This document shows positions 1 to 10,000 of a DNA stretch of 64,000 nt, in pieces; position 1 is the stretch's first letter, and every line of letters starts with the position of its first letter. The notes under the pieces were generated by a model. The model was not told the origin of the DNA and did not search any database. It was given only the letters and a program-made list of their open reading frames with translations. The position numbers and the translations under genes are program-made. Where the stretch lies: contig JACEVL010000005.1 in assembly GCA_020284085.1 (NCBI GenBank), positions 122,501 to 186,500 of the forward strand. The letters are read 5' to 3'. This DNA comes from Aporrectodea caliginosa (taxonomy: Eukaryota; Annelida; Clitellata; Crassiclitellata; Lumbricidae).

Positions 1-259
1 AGAAGATTGAAGTGGATGGATGGGGCGTGTGTGGCGCAATGGCGCATGGATGAAGATAGAAGAGCCAAACAAGTGCTGTCCTGGAACTCTGGAGGGAAAA
101 GGAAGAGAGGAAGACCACGGAAGAACTGGCCCGGGAACCATCAGCGACGACTTGAGATACCTGGAGATGTCGTGGGAGGAGGCGGAGCAGCTGGCGATGA
201 ACAGAGACGAGTGGAGGAGATGCGTTGCCCGATGCGCAGACCTGCACGGGAAGGACTAA
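1..259 (+). pseudogene. Decayed non-LTR retrotransposon (LINE) C-terminal fragment
   Basis: The plus strand encodes, across one frameshift near position 130, a peptide typical of the C-terminal tail of LINE polyproteins: a K-R-K-R-G-R-P-R-K basic motif followed by a W-x-x-A-x-x-x-A-x-x-R-x-x-W-R pattern, ending in a stop near 259. The first half is read in the frame beginning at 7 and the second half in the frame beginning at 20. This tail lies downstream of the reverse transcriptase domain in RTE/CR1-like elements. The element runs off the left edge and is broken, so it is a relic. The clade is inferred from the motif pattern only. Confidence 0.7.
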
Positions 260-617
260 GTACTAAGTAAGCTATATAATTTATTAATTAATTAATTATT
301 ACTTCGTATTTATTTATGTTCCAGCATTTTTTTTAGATTTAACGATAAGTTAATAACAAGCACATTAAAAAATTTCCTCACTTCTGAAGATGCGGGCCCC
401 TCAAAACTGTGGGCCCGGGTGCTGCAGGCACCATTTGCACCCTTATTCCGGGCCTGAGTATCGCACATTCACGACTTCACATCGCCATCTAGCGAATCGC
501 TGCTCACAACGGCCCTCTGGCGAATGTAAGAAACTTTCACCAACTGGATGTAATTATTCTTCCAAGAGCAAAAAATTCTAGCCTAGCGCCTTAGCCTCTA
601 CAGTCGTGAGACACCGA
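260..617. other. Gene-free spacer with TTAA-rich tail and GGGCCC-rich relic
   Basis: Directly after the LINE stop there is a TTAATTAATTAATT stretch, compatible with a retrotransposon 3' tail. From about 390 to 460 the sequence is rich in GGGCCC and CCGGGCC words resembling the ends of the element at 626, so it may be a worn relative. No coding signal is seen. Confidence 0.4.
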
Positions 618-625
618 TGCACATC

Positions 626-989
626 CAGGCCCGCCGACAGAAATTCCGGGCCCCTAGGCAGAGCAATCACGGGCCCCTAACTTTTTTTGAACAAACTGAA
701 TTTTTTTTTACTTCCACACACAAATTTCTGATGACCTTTTTTTTTTTTTGCTTTTCCGTGAAATTGTCAGAAGCAAAATTGTCACAAGCCGCATTTCCCG
801 CCCTCCCGGGCCCCCTCGCTACGTTCTATTTTATAAGGCTTAACATCATAAACTTTGTATATACATCATAAACTTTGTATATCTTATTATAATATATATC
901 ATAAGTTGATTGCGGGCCCGGCCCGGGCCCCTAAAAGTCGCCGGGCCCCTGGGCATTTGCCCCCTCTGCCCCCCCTCTCGGCGGGCCTG
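626..989. mobile_element. hAT-type MITE with GGGCCC-rich ends
   Basis: A 364-bp element begins CAGGCCCGCCGACAG and ends CTCTCGGCGGGCCTG, which are inverted copies of each other. It is flanked by an 8-bp near-duplication, TGCACATC at 618-625 and TGCGCATC at 990-997 (7 of 8 identical). CAG...CTG termini with 8-bp duplications are the hallmark of hAT transposition. No transposase is present, so it is non-autonomous. The interior carries repeated GGGCCCC words and a T-rich middle. Confidence 0.75.
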
Positions 990-997
990 TGCGCATC

Positions 998-2027
998 CAT
1001 GGATACGACGATCTGCATGAATGGTCATAGCCTTAATCAGGCCCTATGCTTATTTAAGCCTATTTCAGTGTAGATCTATTTAGGCCTTTAACGTTTCAGC
1101 CTAAATCCAGCAGCAAGCAACTTAAACAGATCAAGTGGTCGAGAGTAATGGTTCTGTTGACACACACTAGCTGCGTCAATCTATGAGGCTTGTGGCTTCT
1201 TCATTGAATGCGGGGAGGGATGGTGGGGGGGTCAGGCCAGATAGTACACGTCATCATCATCATCGGTTCAATGATTTATGATGTATGTAGGCCTGGCAGC
1301 GTTTCATCTATAAGAGGCCGTTGGAACGAAGCACGTGCACTTTACGGTTGCACATAATTATATTGTGATAATAAATCTATATTTGGGAAGACTTGAAACT
1401 CGTCCTTTCCTGCCAATTGACGTCGAGCTGCTTCCCACGGAGACACGTCTGGCATATATGAGAGCCTCTCCAATGAGTCATGACAAGTGGACTTCCGATC
1501 AAAATCATCTAATCTGATTTAAGATTTGAATGCGTTGGCTTAGTTTTGGAGTCTAAGATTACCCTCACTTTCTTTGGTTTTCATTAGATTAAAGAGGTTT
1601 AATAAGTTGACCAGGTAGGCCTAAAGATGTGAATACAATTATGTGTAGGCCTATGAGGCACGTGCATACCCTAGGCCTATACATTTATAGGTCAGGCATT
1701 TCGTTTACTTTGACCTAAGACAATATTTGTTACTGACGTTTGGACCTTAAAGAATTCGAGTGATTCTTCACATAATTGCAAACTGGATGAAAAGAAGCAA
1801 CAAATTACCTTGTTTTGATACACCGCGTGAAAGGAATACATAATTAGACGAAACGCGTGAAAGGAATGCACAATTAGCCCCATGTGTTTATGATTAACCC
1901 CGTGGATTGCTTCTGTAGGGCCTACTTTTAAGTATACCTGCTCGAACACAGTTGTTTAGCTTCATCGATTGATGGTTTCTTATTAAATGATGTCTCTACA
2001 TAAATACCAAACTTTATAGTTCCAGGT
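998..2027. other. Intergenic spacer
   Basis: No exon, RNA gene or complete mobile element is recognisable. The stretch has a short CATCATCATCAT run near 1252, several TAGGCCTA-like words, and a 30-bp near-duplication containing GCGTGAAAGGAAT around 1825-1875. Confidence 0.4.
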
Positions 2028-2035
2028 AGTGGGCC

Positions 2036-3251
2036 CAGTGGCGTAGCTATGGGTTGTGCAGGTTGTGCAGTGCACAAGGGCCCACGGCGGTCAGAGGCCC
2101 CCCGGCGGTCAGGGGCCCGCGGGCGGTCAAGGGCCCCGGTGGTTAAGGACCCCGGCGGTCAGACCGTCAGTGCGGCTTTCCTTACAGAATGTAATCAAAT
2201 CAACTTAACCAAGTCTAAATCTATATGTACAGCGTACGCACTCAAGTTTTATTTGCATTAGCAGAGACTGATTTCTGAATGCCCAAATGCGTGATTTAGT
2301 AAACAACCGGTATGCCATAGCAAAAATCTTTTAGTAGCCTATCTTTAATCTCTGGCCAGCAGTTTGATGTCAAGTCCTACGTCACGGTGGCGTGTTAATA
2401 ATTTACATCTGGGTTTTTGTTCATTTGTTGATATTTTCCACTATACGGCACTACACAGTATTGACAATCACAAAAATTGTGGAAGCAACCCATGGCATCT
2501 CAAAACTACTACAATCTCCGCAGTGCGACCTGAGTAAAGCAAGTGATCACTGATCAAGGCATCGCATGAGAAATTTCAGAGCATGCGGAATGAGTCTAAT
2601 TATATCCGCGATACAGCTGTTAGTCTAGCAAAAGCTTGGGGCATTAAAGATCATTTCGCTATCTTTCCAGCTCAGCTGTTGTAATTTCGCTCAAGCTTTC
2701 GTTCGAAGTTGTCAACGAAGTCAACCATCTTCGAAATTGCACAACTGTTACTCGTAGACCATTATGCTCTGTCGTCTACATTCAGTGATGTCTGCACTGC
2801 CTACATGTTGCTGCTGACTTTACCTGTGACTGTTACAACATGTGAAAGATCATTTTCAAAACTGAAGCTCATCAAAAACTATCTAGGCCTATATGAAGTA
2901 CCATGTCAGAAGACGGCTGAGCGACCTGGTAATGTTGTCAATAGAAAATGAATAGGCTTATCCCAAAAATCTTGATACTTCAAAAGTGGTGGATATTTTT
3001 GCGCAAGAGAAAGCGCGCAAACGACCGTTTTAACTTTTAGCATTCCTCTTCTTAGATTAACGTAGACTATAGACTTGTCAAAATTTGATTATCTGACCTT
3101 TTATGTTGTACGCAACAGCAACAGAAAATTTCGTTATTTTTTTCACTGGTTTTTTGCACAGCGTTTTTGTTTGAAATCGAATTTGGGGGGTTCAAGGGGC
3201 CCACCACCAAAGCTCTGCACAAGGGCCCCCAAAATCCTTGCTACGCCACTG
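2036..3251. mobile_element. hAT transposon relic with intact TIRs and 8-bp TSD
   Basis: The element starts CAGTGGCGTAGC and ends GCTACGCCACTG, a perfect 12-bp terminal inverted repeat. It is flanked by an exact 8-bp duplication AGTGGGCC at 2028-2035 and 3252-3259. The subterminal regions are also inverted (TGCACAAGGGCCC near 2080, and CTGCACAAGGGCCC near 3215). At 1216 bp it is much shorter than an autonomous hAT and holds only a piece of transposase, so it is an internally deleted, decayed copy. The clean duplication makes the insertion event certain in practice. Confidence 0.92.
2709..2951 (+). pseudogene. hAT transposase C-terminal dimerisation fragment
   Basis: Residues 33-59 of this open frame contain a L-L-x-L-P-V-T-x-x-x-C-E-R-S-F-S-K-L-K-L-I-K pattern, the strongly conserved hAT C-terminal dimerisation region. 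The sequence after it diverges and the rest of the transposase, including the DDE catalytic core and zinc finger, is missing. It lies inside the TIR-bounded element at 2036-3251, which independently supports a hAT origin. It is not functional. Confidence 0.85.
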
Positions 3252-3478
3252 AGTGGGCCATAGGCCTATAGGCAACGTTGCAGACTAACGGCTTGATTAT
3301 TCTACAGGCTAACAGGCCTAGACGCTGCTGCAGCCAATTCGTGGCTAACTGCGCGTAAAATTGGCCTACATGCGGTTTATTGGGCGTCTAGCTATTGTGT
3401 AATAGAAGCGCATTAATATTTAACGTTTGGTCAATTGTTTTTAGCTCCACCGCAGTGCTCTGCTCAAGCCTAGGCCTA

Positions 3479-3939
3479 GGGGTCGTCCATAAATGACGTC
3501 ACGCAATTTTGGCCGATTTTTGACCCCCTCCCCTCGTCACACTTCGTCACAAAAAGTTACACCCCCTGAAAAATTACGTCACAAAGCTCTGACCCCCCCC
3601 TAAAACCAAATTTCCATGGCGAAGAAAAATGCTCCTTCGTGGAATAAATAGGGAGAGCATGAATATTTTAAAATTTAACGGTGACCAAATATTTAAATAA
3701 TTAGAAAATTATTAATAATGGTGCCCGTATACATTAAAATAATCATAAAAATTATGAAAATTTAATACTCAAAATTAGTGCTGTTATTATTAACATTAAA
3801 TTGTTGTTATTTGTTAAATTTAATTACACAGACCAGATGTGACGTCACACTTCTCTGACCCCCCACCCCATGTCACACATCGTCACAAATTTCCGACCCC
3901 CCTCCCCCTAGGTGCGTGACGTCATTTATGGACGGCCCC
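3479..3939. mobile_element. MITE with GTCCATAAATGACGTCA inverted ends
   Basis: The left end reads GGGGTCGTCCATAAATGACG and the right end is its inverse, finishing CATTTATGGACGGCCCC. Inner inverted segments repeat GACCCCC and CGTCACA words on both sides of an AT-rich centre. The flanks share CTA (3476-3478 and 3940-3942), a possible 3-bp duplication. There is no coding capacity. I do not assign a superfamily. Confidence 0.8.
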
Positions 3940-4586
3940 CTAGCTCCACCGAAGTCCGCAGACGTTTTCTGCTCAAGCCTAATATATGTTGCGCACGCGT
4001 AAAACTCTGATTAAAGTGGTGGGCAAATTAAATATTAACGATATATAGTCGAGTACTAAAACGGCGGCATGATCGTCATCCCCGGAGTAACATCACAATT
4101 AAAGAATGTCAATAGCAGCGCTAGGACTGGCGCACTGTCCGGAGCAACGACCTGCGTTGGAGTACTTGGTCATGTGGTTCTTGATACAATAAAGCGTTTC
4201 ATCCATTTCAATGGTGGCACATAGGTAAACAGCATCGGTTATTGTCCGATAATCAGTTAGATTGAATGTGCGCTAATAAGTAGGCTTAAGTATTAGAGCT
4301 TTACACACGCACCGGCTTTTACAATACAACTCGAATCCATCCTTACAAATGTTCTGAAGTGTACGTTGAAGTTGGGCACATTGAAGCGGGACACTTCAAA
4401 AACTATGAAGCCTACAAATCAGTAGACATAAAAGCAAAAAAACAGTAAAATAATGCGCTATCATCAAACAGTTTAAAAATCAAACTTGGCATACGACGCA
4501 ATAGAATTAGTGAATTACCTAACGGCATTTGTATCATCAACAACTATTTCCACCGTAGGCCTAACACCATGCATGCTGCCTCCCAG

Positions 4587-4759
4587 CAGGGACGCATGCA
4601 ACTAGCGTTGGGCTTGGGGAGCTTAAGCCCCCCCAAACGAAGCTTAAGCCCCCCAAAACGAGTGAAGACCCCAGCTGCACTATAGGCTCGGGCTATGTTC
4701 AAGGCTTAAAGCCCCCCCCCTCCAAACGAAAAGTTCTAGTTACGACTGTTACGTCACTG
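4587..4759. mobile_element. Short hAT-type MITE with exact 8-bp TSD
   Basis: A 173-bp insertion begins CAGGGACGCATG and ends in the inverse-like ACGTCACTG. It is flanked by exact 8-bp copies of CCTCCCAG at 4579-4586 and 4760-4767. The inside has three AGCTTAAGCCCCCC-like copies. The inverted ends are short and imperfect, but the exact duplication at hAT length supports the call. Confidence 0.7.
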
Positions 4760-4839
4760 CCTCCCAGGCTTGGCCTCACCCGGATTCTGACTTGGCATCG
4801 AAACTGCCCAAAGAACTTGGCTCTAGTGTATTTGATTTG

Positions 4840-6302
4840 CAGTGTTGGGTAAACTCACACAAGAAATGAGTTAAATCAAAACTCAACTCATGCACCTCAA
4901 AATGAGTTTAAACTCAAACTCAACTCATCCTAAGTGAAATGAGTTAACTCAAACTCAGTTGTTAAATGAGTTAACTCATCAACTCACTTGTCTCATACCA
5001 GCACGTTCTAATCGAACGTTGTACAAATACACAGTTACCAGGAAATGGTATCATCAGTTTATTATTACTAGTATAACTGTTATTATTATTAATGGGATAA
5101 TGGATAAATCAGGTTATTATTACTGAGTCAAAGTAAACACCACAGTCCACATGTTTCACATCTCAAACATGACTGGTATTAGCTTTAAGCAGAAGTTTTT
5201 AAAAGTTGGTGTGTGACAGCCTGTTCCGATATTTAAAAAACCGGCTTGTTTCAACATAATATGTGCCGAGTGAGTTGAGTTTGAAATAATTATTATTATT
5301 ATTATTTATTATTTATTGCGTCAGAAACAGAACAAATAACAGTACACATCATGACAAAAACAGATCAGTCACTGCGCAACAGGAAGCCAGGAAAAAGCTA
5401 AAAGATTATACCACCCTGGCCCCTAGTACCTGGCAGTGTGATTTTCGTTAACGATAACGATAACGAAAATGTTCGTTAACGAAAATAAAATGACTTCGTT
5501 AACGATAACTATAACTATAACTAAAAATATCATTAACTATAACTATAACTATAACGAAAATAACACTAACGAAAATTCATCTTTATTTTCGTTAATAGAA
5601 AAAATAAAAATAGGAAGTGCAATATGGACGATTCGACATAAATGAGAACGAAAAATGCGAAATTTTTATTGTGAAATTTGTCAGTTACTTTGGAAACTCG
5701 TGTATTCATGAAGCTGACTGTACCCATGCTTCAAAGGTTTTCATAGCTCTGAGTAAATTGTGAAACAGCGTATTAATACGCACAATTTTGCTTATAGACT
5801 TAATTATTGTAACTAAGTAGTAACTAAAATTAACTAAAATAAAAATCCATTAACTATAACTATAACTATAACTAAAAAATAATACTAACTATAACTATAA
5901 CTATAACTAAAATAAAAAATCATTAACTATAACTATAACTATAACTAAAATAAAATCTGTAAGGAAAATCACACTGGTACCTGGTTAACATTTCAGTCAA
6001 CGTTTAGTGTCACACAGATCCAGAACAAATTATGAGAACAAATTATGCTAACATGCAGCTGAGTCCAAATAGTTTTAGTACTATACATTAGACATTTTAC
6101 ACATTAAACAAATCATTAGCAAGTTCATAGAGCAAACAAATCAAAACCAAATTGAGTTATAACTCAAACTCACAGAAAATATGAGTTAACTCAAACTCAT
6201 AACTCACACTCTTTAAGATGAGTTAACTCAAACTCATAAATCACAGCAAGTGAGTTAACGCGTGAGTTTAAACTCATCTGAGTTAACTCATACCCAACAC
6301 TG
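4840..6302. mobile_element. hAT-type element built from AACTCA repeats, host of a nested MITE
   Basis: The element begins CAGTGTTGGGTAAACTCA and ends in the inverse, finishing TACCCAACACTG. An exact 8-bp duplication TTGATTTG flanks it (4832-4839, 6303-6310). Both arms consist of degenerate AACTCAAACTCA / GAGTTAACTCA repeats, so the arms can pair. Part of its 1463 bp is a second insertion at 5434-5976. An ATT-trinucleotide run lies near 5290. No transposase is encoded. Confidence 0.88.
5434..5976. mobile_element. Nested hAT-type MITE built from TAACTA/TAACGA repeats
   Basis: This 543-bp element starts CAGTGTGATTTTCGTTAACG and ends GGAAAATCACACTG. It is flanked by exact copies of GTACCTGG at 5426-5433 and 5977-5984. 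Its arms are degenerate TAACTATAACTATAAC repeats. It sits wholly inside the 4840-6302 element and therefore inserted later. Confidence 0.9.
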
Positions 6303-6689
6303 TTGATTTGACATAGTGCCGATCAATTAGCGGGTCTCCAAGTGTGAGCCTAAGAAATAGCGTAGACTTAGGCCTACATTACATGGCAATGATGGCATTG
6401 CATAGTCCTATATCCGATCGAATGCAGTTAGTTCTTAAAGCGAGTTTTTTTTACAAAGGTTGAGAAATTGTTAGATTTTACATGATCTCATATGAGGACT
6501 AAACAAATGAAGAAAATTAAAAGCTGGGTTGACTAGTTTAGCATACAGAGCCTAAAGTAAGCTGACTAAAACCGGTCCGCAAACCTAGACTTTAATATTG
6601 TCATCCAAGAGTTATAAATCGGATCGGAAACCTAACTTTGCGAGGTGCGATTGTTTGTTTGCTCGTGGCGTTGCCCAGGCGGTGCGTCA

Positions 6690-6903
6690 ACGATTGGTCA
6701 TCGGTCCAAAGAACACACCGCCTAAATTTTACAAACCATATACTATTGGTTGAAATATGGGTCGAGTAAACGTCACACTTTATCCTTATTGGTACATTTC
6801 TGTGGCGTTTCCGACACGTGATCGTCTATTGGTTGGTATTTGGGCTATAAATACGTCACACTGCAATGCGATTGGCTGACGGGTGGCTTAACAACTATGC
6901 AAG
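6690..6903 (+). promoter_or_regulatory. SPTLC2 promoter: five ATTGG boxes and a TATA box
   Basis: Inverted CCAAT boxes (ATTGG) occur at 6693, 6745, 6788, 6828 and 6871, and a TATAAATA lies at 6846-6853. The TATA box is 51 bp before the SPTLC2 start codon, implying transcription start near 6875-6885 and a 5' UTR of only about 20-30 nt. A CACGTG-like ACACGTG lies at 6814-6820. The element identities are by motif only; the clustering directly before a solid first exon is what gives weight. Confidence 0.6.
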
Positions 6904-7008
6904 ATGGCAGACTTGGAGAAGAAACAGAATTGGATGGGAGAAGTAGCAGTGGGAAAGATGTCGAACGGAAAAAGAAACGGGTATATGAAGGAAAATAAGG
7001 AGAACGAG
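6904..7008 (+). CDS. SPTLC2: SPTLC2 exon 1 (start codon, cytosolic N-terminus)
   Basis: The start ATG at 6904 is preceded by AAG and gives 35 lysine- and asparagine-rich residues, including NGKRNGY and KENKENE, like the poorly conserved hydrophilic N-terminus of the family. It ends in phase 0 at a GTAGGT donor. Choice of start rests on the promoter distance and the absence of an earlier in-frame ATG in the short leader. Confidence 0.8.
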
Positions 7009-10000
7009 GTAGGTACCTCAGTAGTTCCATTGATGGAAATGTTTTCAGGTGACACGTAACGCCATCTTAACGCTATTCCTAACATAACACGGGTTTGGAG
7101 GTAGGCTATCGAGCATGTTATCGGCTCGTAAGTAAGTTAACATTAGGTATCCTGACGCATCTTGTGACTAGAACTTTAATATATGAATGAAATTATGGGA
7201 GAAAGTTTATTACAGGTCTGACAGAGGGCTGGTAATCCCGGTTGTTGACGAACTTCACTAAAATGACATTAATATAATGTGGTTTGCTTTCCGCAATACA
7301 TGGTGGATGAGATGGGAAACTGAGCGGATTGCTTTTTCAAAATTTCGTGCATGATGTACATGCCAGAATTGGGCAAGCTTATAGTATCGGGGCTGAAGGA
7401 TATAGTGCGTAAGTTTACTGGCGTCATGAGGGTCAGGTTAGGCGTCATGAGGGTCGGTTAGGGTCAGGGTTAGGGTTAGTGTCGTCATTAGAAAACCTGG
7501 TACCCTCCGGCGTTTGCGCAGCATGCCCAAAGATACTGTGTAATCCTTTAGCCCACGATACTATAAGTTTGCCCAATGAAATATCATTCCTTCCTGTTGC
7601 ATTCATGAAAGCTTGCGACGTAATGTTCTATACTGTTGTGCGTTCGTGTAAAGACCAACTTACCATAGGCAGCAGTTAGTGTACCACATGCCAGAAAGGC
7701 CATGTACAAAACTCTTTGGCTAGTACTGCGAAATTAATTTGCTTCATTCAGACCTTGTGGCTTGCATCACACTTTTGCAGCCTCTGAAAGACACATCTTT
7801 TACAAAAAGACTTGTAATCACACACGAAGTAGAGTTGAGAGGCTCTGAAGGCGTGCTACAAAATTCAGCTGTACTTCAATTTTGCTTGTAATGTCTTGTT
7901 ATTGGCCATTACGTTGATGATGCAGGCTGTCCAAATAACTGAATCAGGTCCAGAGTTGATCAAATTTTGCTGGTCTCTAGAGTCTAGATAGCGTTCTGTC
8001 CATGGCAGTTTTCACTAAATTCGATTCTGTGGCTGCAGCTGGGTATGTGAACCAGTGACAGTCTCTAGTCAGATTGAGAGATGCATTCAGAGAGACCCTA
8101 CCTTTTTCCAAGCCATGTCCCAGAAAATAAGCTATTCATTTACGTAATCTGATCAGGGCCATAAACAACTCGGCTGTAGTCCCACAGACCTCAATTGAGA
8201 CCACTTCAATCCGGACCAGTTGAGTCACGACAAATTTAATAATGGCCCAAATAGCTGTGGCCCAAAACAGTGGCTGATTTGATATTCTGTACTTTGGGAA
8301 TTTGTATGTAGACTGTTGAATAATGTGAGCATGTTTCCATTATGGGATGCAATGCGTGGAAGTAAACAGTTTCTCATTGGTAACCAGTTAGGAAAGGATA
8401 CCTTGTAGGATTGTTGTTTGTGCTTCAGAAAAAATATTCTACAGTGCCTCTGAGGTGTATAATAGATGGGCGATTACCTTACATTATCGTACCATGCGGT
8501 GCCAAATTAAAGCAACATGAAAGGCGTTTACTACTAGCAGCTTTATTCGTATTGCCATTTTTACCTTCTGTTGCCCAATGTCTTACCTGCTCTGCCTCAC
8601 CTCACCCTAGCATTGTTCTTTCCTCCTTACCTCACTTTGTCTTAACCTACCCTACCTATGGTACCATACCTACTCTACCTTGCATTGCCGTATCCTACAT
8701 GACTCTGCACTAACCTTCCTTATTGCATTGTTGTTGACTCTGAATTGTATTATTTTGGGGAGTGACCATGCCTTTGTGTAGTTGATATGACTTGATGGTG
8801 TATATGCCCCTCCCTTCTGTTCCTTGCATGTTTAACCATATTGTCCGGATCAAGTAACCCTAGTCCAATAAACAATCAGCTTAGGGCATTTACCAGTGCT
8901 TCTTCAACCTGTGGTATTCCCCTCCCTTTTGAGTGCCTCTGTACCATTCCTTCAGGTGAGAGAATACAGTCCAGGTATTCTGTGGTGTGATAGTCACCAA
9001 GGGGGCTAATTAACATACTGTTGACCTTTGACCTTGATCCACTCATAAAACATTTCCGTTTCATAGATATACATTGAGGCACTTATCTCATGATAGTGTG
9101 TTTGACCGGATTGCTTACTGGCTACCAGCCATTGATGCCTTGTTACTTACAGTAATGGGGCTATAGAAGTTACCATATAAGAGGTCACCACCATACAGTA
9201 GACTTGAGAGTGAGGATGTGTTGTGTTGAACTGTTGATGGTATTAAAATGGCAGGGTATTTGATATGAATTTGGTGGCAGAATGAGTTATGAACATTAGC
9301 ATATTTGTATAAATTTTGTAGTGGAAATGAGTTGTAAGAAAATGGGGAATAGTGATCACTGCCCCTATTGTTCTGTGGGTGATTTCATATTTGTTGGTGT
9401 CTGTTAAATCATTTGGTACTTCTTAAATAAGTTGGTACCTGTTAAACAAACTGGTAACTGTTAAACCAAGTGTTGCCTGCTGAACCGTCATATACCAGTT
9501 AAACTAAGTGGTACCTGTTAAACAGTGACCAGTTCCTGTTGGACTTCGTGCCTGTCTGTACTAGCTACTGACTTTATCTTTCTTATCTCTGCCATCAGCT
9601 TTGATATTTTGGAGAGCCTTGAGTGTCATGTCAGTGGGTAAGATCTAGCATGTCATTCATTTGTGATGTGAATGTCGGTAAAATGCTGATTTCTCTTAAG
9701 TCTGTGTTCTTTGTGCTTCTTAATTAATTAATTAATTAATCGTTAGCAATCTTAAATGTTGAGCCAACTAAATCTTAGATCTTGTAAGAGCTGACATTAG
9801 TGTGGCTAGAATGCTTGCAGACATAGACTGTCTGGTGTCGCAGGACATTCAGTTCTGGTGTCACAAGACGGTTTTCTCTAGTATTTCAAAGGCCACAATA
9901 ATGCCATGGTGGACTATGCAGTTGGTTGATGGATGGGTGGATAATGGCTGGATGGGTGGGTGGATGGATGGATGGATGTATGGATGGATGGATGGATGGA

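Noticed and set aside
7479..7679. Additional SPTLC2 coding exon in intron 1
   Set aside because: No similarity to the family, and exons 1 and 2 already join in phase with the expected length.
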